A stretch of DNA of 33,584 nt from Candidatus Poseidonia sp. (GTDB lineage: Archaea > Thermoplasmatota > Poseidoniia > Poseidoniales > Poseidoniaceae), in NCBI GenBank assembly GCA_029250625.1, contig JAQXEX010000029.1, positions 1-33,584 of the forward strand, given 5' to 3'. This document shows, one piece after another, positions 30,361 through 33,584 of the stretch; position 1 is the first letter of the stretch; the number at the start of each line of letters is the position of its first letter. The position numbers and the translations under genes were made by a program. The notes beneath the pieces are model-generated. The model saw nothing but the letters and a program-made list of their open reading frames with translations. It had not been told where the DNA came from and did not search any database.

Positions 30361-31851
30361 TCAATCGTCCAACTGTCGAACTCTTCGGTCGTCTTCATGA
30401 ACCGATGCCTTGAGGTCTGCAAAGGAGATGTCATCAAGATTGGTCGGCTGACGCTCGGTATCCATTTCCCCAACAGTGGCCAACATGGTATCGATTTTCC
30501 CTTGAAGTCGGTCCATCTCATCTTGTCCAAACACGCCCCCGTTCTCACTAGCGAGGCTGCGTAGCACTTCGCCAGTTTGCTCTTCGTGAGCTTGTTGTGC
30601 CTGCTCACGTAGGGCTGATGATGTATTGCTTGTCCCGTAAGGGGAAGGCCTTGATGGCCCCTTTGTTCCTGAAAGAATCTCGGTGGCTACTTTGCGCAAC
30701 TGACCAAAGAATCCCCTGGGGCTTTCTGCCGTTCGTGGGCGCGGTTGCGGACGATGGCGAGGTCGGAAAGAGGACCGAGCCAAATCCTGTTGCTTACGCG
30801 GTTGTAAGAGTGGTCTTTCACGTTCAAGAGTAATGTTTTGACGAGGCAGTGGAAGAATCTCGACCTCGTCTTCGTCTGGAATGGTGTCAATGAAGGGAAT
30901 CAGTTCAGCATCCAAGAGCAAGGGTTCTTCTTCCTCTTCCATCGGTTCCTGAGTTCGCTGCGGGATATGCACTTCATCTTGTCCGATAAAAGACGGCAAG
31001 TAGGGTTGAGGTGTTCTGTACTCTTGGGAAGGCCGGGCCCCTTCTTGATGCATAGGAGGTCGCCGTTGTGGTTCCAAGACCGGAAGATGAACAGGTACTG
31101 GATGATGGTCAGCAGGATATCTTGCTCGTTCCGCAGCGGCCTGCTCAGAGTGCCACGTGGAGAGGAAGCTGGGGAGAATCGTAGGCTGGGAAGGTTCGGG
31201 TGCATGCGTAGGCATCCATTCAGGTTCCTGCTCTTGGTAGTGAGGCACTGTCTCAATCACCTCATCTTCACCAAGAGATGAAAGGAACATATCGATCGGA
31301 ACTGGGGCATTGATGACCACCGGCAGTTCTGGAGCTGGAACCAACCCCTCCTGTTCATGATATGAGCGGTCAACGGCATTCCAGGCCAATCGAGCGTAAG
31401 CTATACTCTTGCCTTTCAACAATTTGTTAACCATGAAGGTGAGGTGCCTGAGAACGTGTTCGTTGCCGAACAAAACATGGGTGTCGTTTGATGCAGTTTG
31501 AACGGTGACGGTAGGTTGTCTGGTAAAGATTCGTGCGAAAACAGTTGCTCCTCCAAGCAACATGAACGACCACCGGTATGTGGGGGGTATCATCAATCTC
31601 CATCCGATCCAAATGAAGACAAGACCCATCATCAGCAACCAATTCGGTACAAGGTTGGATGAATGATGTTGAACGCTGTCAATGGCTCCAACGCGCACGT
31701 TGATCGCTGAACTTCGCCGACCTTGAATGGTCAGCATGCGCTCGTCTAAGCTGATATTGACCCGTTCCGACGGTTCCGCCAAACGTAGCGAAGTGAACAA
31801 CTCTGTATCACTTTCACTCGTTGGTACAGATTCCTGCCCAATTTCGTGCAT
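30361..31851 (-). CDS. Membrane-anchored protein with long Pro/Glu/Arg-rich disordered region
   Basis: This 496-residue protein has an N-terminal soluble segment (about 1-65) with SLDERMLTIQGRRSSAI, then two membrane helices near 70-88 and 93-108. A small basic domain follows (about 110-165). From about 170 to 420 the sequence is low-complexity: rich in Pro, Glu, Gln and Arg, with acidic runs (EEEEEP) and basic runs (RPRHRPQPRPR). The C-terminal ~70 residues look helical (EVLRSLASENGGVFGQDEMDRL). I know no family. The first part resembles a small PH-like/bPH domain on a membrane stalk, but this is a weak impression. The tail may bind partners or nucleic acid. It follows the EF-Tu-like gene on the same strand after 100 bp. 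Confidence 0.7.
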   Translation of the reverse strand: MHEIGQESVPTSESDTELFTSLRLAEPSERVNISLDERMLTIQGRRSSAINVRVGAIDSVQHHSSNLVPNWLLMMGLVFIWIGWRLMIPPTYRWSFMLLGGATVFARIFTRQPTVTVQTASNDTHVLFGNEHVLRHLTFMVNKLLKGKSIAYARLAWNAVDRSYHEQEGLVPAPELPVVINAPVPIDMFLSSLGEDEVIETVPHYQEQEPEWMPTHAPEPSQPTILPSFLSTWHSEQAAAERARYPADHHPVPVHLPVLEPQRRPPMHQEGARPSQEYRTPQPYLPSFIGQDEVHIPQRTQEPMEEEEEPLLLDAELIPFIDTIPDEDEVEILPLPRQNITLERERPLLQPRKQQDLARSSFRPRHRPQPRPRTAESPRGFFGQLRKVATEILSGTKGPSRPSPYGTSNTSSALREQAQQAHEEQTGEVLRSLASENGGVFGQDEMDRLQGKIDTMLATVGEMDTERQPTNLDDISFADLKASVHEDDRRVRQLDD

Positions 31852-31951
31852 CCCATTCCGAGGAGCATCGGGGCGCGGTTATCAAACCACCGCAGAACCC
31901 GAGGAAAGCAGGGGCAAATAGTTCACCGTAATTCCATCGCCGACAAGACGT

Positions 31952-32974
31952 TCATTCTTCTTTGTCCAGCTTGGCTGAACCCATGATTCTCGGTTTCGAA
32001 TCAAGTTGGGCAATCAACACTTGGGGCGGGTTCGTTTTGCGAATGAAAAGCGGGCTCTCCCAGGTCACTTTCAGGCTTGAGCCATCGCCAGCCGTTACAC
32101 GACCAACAACAAATTGCAAGTCAACACTTGCGTGGATGACATCACCAACGGCCAGGGCGCGCTTTTGGAAGGGAGAAACTTTCAGTTCAACGGATGAATT
32201 GACATGCTGTTCAACCGCTAGCGGCACGGAGGTGTTGGTTCGCTTGTCTTCCACTGCTGGATGCACGATGATTGTACCTCCGGTGAGGTGTTCTTCCTTT
32301 GCATTTCTAAGGGCAAGACCGACACGGTCTCCAGCAGTTGCGCTGGGTACATCGTCGTCCATAACTTGGAGTGATTTTGCACTCCCTCCTCCGTTAGCAG
32401 GTAAGAGAATCAGTTCATCGTGAACGCTAACTGTCCCTGATTGCACATAGCCAATAGCAACCAAACCAATTCCTTTCACATTGAAGTGTTGGTCAACAGG
32501 GATGACAAGGGGCGCTTCTGCATTTGCAAGCAAGTCGGGAATGCGTTGGTCCATCAAAGTGTACAGGCACTCTCGAAGGTGCGGTCCGTCGTTCTTTTCA
32601 AAGGTCCAATGCGCCAAACCGGCTTGCTTGAAAAGCATAGCAACTTGGTCCTGGTCAATCCATGAACCGTCTGCAGGATTCAGGACAGCTACTCCGTGGG
32701 TGATGCCCGAACTGGCGAAAGCGACCAGCACTTCACCAAGGGTGGCATTGACTTCAGTAACCTCAATGATTCCAACCTGAGCGGTTGAAAGGGCGTTGAG
32801 GAAGGGTGGGAGGCGTTCGGGATATTTAGCTGGACGAATCAGAGAGAGAATACGTGCCCCGTCCCCGTCCATCTCCTTGTGGACATAGGTGTGCACGTCC
32901 CGCTGGTCTGCGGCTTTTGCGATGCTTTTCGCCAGTTCATCTGATCCGATCATGGCGATGTTGAGTACGACCAT
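31952..32974 (-). CDS. EF-Tu/SelB-like protein with degenerate G domain
   Basis: This 340-residue protein looks like a translational GTPase stripped of GTP-binding motifs. The start (VVLNIAMIGSDELAKSIAKA) keeps the first strand but has no GxxxxGK loop. The DxxG and NKxD motifs are missing: TAQVGIIEVTEVNATLGEV replaces switch regions and GITHGVAVLNPADGS the NKxD strand. From about residue 155 it has a recognisable domain 2 (PLVIPVDQHFNVKGIGLVAIGYVQSGTV, HDELILLPANGG, ATAGDRVGLALRNA), followed by a domain 3-like barrel. Archaea encode such EF1A/SelB paralogues of unknown role. It probably does not hydrolyse GTP and may bind tRNA or ribosomes. Lone gene between the membrane protein and the thioesterase. 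Confidence 0.78.
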   Translation of the reverse strand: MVVLNIAMIGSDELAKSIAKAADQRDVHTYVHKEMDGDGARILSLIRPAKYPERLPPFLNALSTAQVGIIEVTEVNATLGEVLVAFASSGITHGVAVLNPADGSWIDQDQVAMLFKQAGLAHWTFEKNDGPHLRECLYTLMDQRIPDLLANAEAPLVIPVDQHFNVKGIGLVAIGYVQSGTVSVHDELILLPANGGGSAKSLQVMDDDVPSATAGDRVGLALRNAKEEHLTGGTIIVHPAVEDKRTNTSVPLAVEQHVNSSVELKVSPFQKRALAVGDVIHASVDLQFVVGRVTAGDGSSLKVTWESPLFIRKTNPPQVLIAQLDSKPRIMGSAKLDKEE

Positions 32975-33016
32975 ACGTCGCCCACCGGAGCCCTCCTCAT
33001 GAAGGTGGGGGTGGTT

Positions 33017-33544
33017 TCAAGAAGACCGTTTGGCCTTTTGAGCCAGCATGTTCTCACGGATGGCCTTCGCTTTTGCCCACTCGTCCTTTTCATCATCAGT
33101 CTCTGGAGTGTATTGGGGAATTGGGATTGGACGCATCATCGAATCGATGGCCACAAAGAAAAAGTAGCCTTCGCAAATAATGTTCTTTTCCCATGTGGCC
33201 TTGCTCATGGTATAGGCTGTGACTTTGGTACATGCTGTATGGCTGCTGGTGAACACAACTTCTCCGGTAACTTCCAAAAGGTCACCTTGGCGTGCAGGTG
33301 CGATAAATGTCAAGGTGTCAATTGAAATTGTGACAAATTCACGGTGGGCAAATTTCGCACATGCAATGCCTCCCGCTTTGTCCATCAAGGAAAGGAGCCG
33401 TCCTCCAAAGAGGGTATTGTAGGCATTGGTATCCTGTGGAAAAACCTCCTCGATGAGGGCGACGGGTTCGGTAGAGTAAGGGTCCATGCTTCTCCCAACG
33501 AGTTCTCCCTCATAACTCATGTTAAACATCGGCTTCTGAATCAT
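33017..33544 (-). CDS. Acyl-CoA thioesterase, hotdog fold (YciA/BFIT type)
   Basis: This 175-residue hotdog protein shows FPQDTNAYNTLFGGRLLSLMDKAGGIACAKFAH, the YciA/ACOT signature with Asn and Asp near the active site. FVTISIDTLTFIAPARQGDLLEVTGEVVFTS forms the central strand-helix unit. It hydrolyses acyl-CoA to free acid and CoA. ATGs at 33544, 33529 and 33520 are possible; the first is used. The last 40 bases of the window after the start are non-coding. It fits the acyl-CoA theme of the region but is not linked to the BoxB operon. Confidence 0.88.
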   Translation of the reverse strand: MIQKPMFNMSYEGELVGRSMDPYSTEPVALIEEVFPQDTNAYNTLFGGRLLSLMDKAGGIACAKFAHREFVTISIDTLTFIAPARQGDLLEVTGEVVFTSSHTACTKVTAYTMSKATWEKNIICEGYFFFVAIDSMMRPIPIPQYTPETDDEKDEWAKAKAIRENMLAQKAKRSS

Positions 33545-33584
33545 TGGTTTTTAAAAGACATCGACAGGAGAGCGACGAGGTTTT

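Overview
The window looks like chromosomal DNA of a marine planktonic euryarchaeon, most likely Marine Group II (Candidatus Poseidoniales). This is inferred from gene content rather than from a marker-gene search. Archaeal markers include an Orc1/Cdc6 initiator, an archaeal-type pantetheine-phosphate adenylyltransferase joined to a GTP-dependent dephospho-CoA kinase, an HTH_10 (Bat-type) regulator, an archaeal class I aldolase, a geranylgeranyl-reductase-like flavoprotein and an ArlI/TadA-type ATPase with ArlJ-like membrane proteins. Genes are tightly packed, often with ATGA or TGATG overlaps. Both Shine-Dalgarno (GAGGTGA-type) and apparently leaderless starts occur.

Layout. 1-4041 (+): end of a type IV filament or secretion locus, with an ATPase (cut by the window edge), two T2SSF platform proteins and two small pilin-like proteins. 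4038-11417: acyl-CoA and aromatic metabolism. It holds a 2-phosphoglycerate-kinase-like protein (-), an aldehyde dehydrogenase and a PaaG-type crotonase (+), a membrane protein (-), and a minus-strand operon of a BoxB-like benzoyl-CoA epoxidase, an orphan protein, a DMT transporter and a 3-hydroxyacyl-CoA dehydrogenase. 11476-13997 (-): HTH_10 regulator, GlpX fructose-1,6-bisphosphatase, MoaC and MoaE. 14049-17173 (+): FAD oxidoreductase, second crotonase, class I fructose-bisphosphate aldolase.

17440-18038 is a divergent intergenic zone flanked by a small winged-helix gene (-) and a large winged-helix-containing gene (+). It carries a 17-bp match to the archaeal origin recognition box next to an AT-rich stretch, so it is a candidate replication origin about 6 kb from orc1/cdc6 (23709-24950). 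Between them lie a structured 360-bp leader, the bifunctional CoA-biosynthesis gene, a glycosyltransferase and a membrane protein. 25154-33544 holds a metallo-beta-lactamase hydrolase, a CysJ-like flavin reductase, a SLOG protein, a stand-alone biotin carboxylase, a PfkB sugar kinase, a Pro/Glu-rich membrane protein, an EF-Tu-like protein without a P-loop, and an acyl-CoA thioesterase.

The most interesting points are: (1) an apparently regulated BoxB-type aromatic ring epoxidation cluster in an archaeon, with tandem operator repeats beside a leaderless promoter; (2) a PPAT/GTP-dependent dephospho-CoA kinase fusion, architecturally parallel to animal CoA synthase but with an unrelated kinase, preceded by a leader with strong pairing potential; (3) the candidate origin. 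No CRISPR array, insertion sequence, rRNA or tRNA was found.
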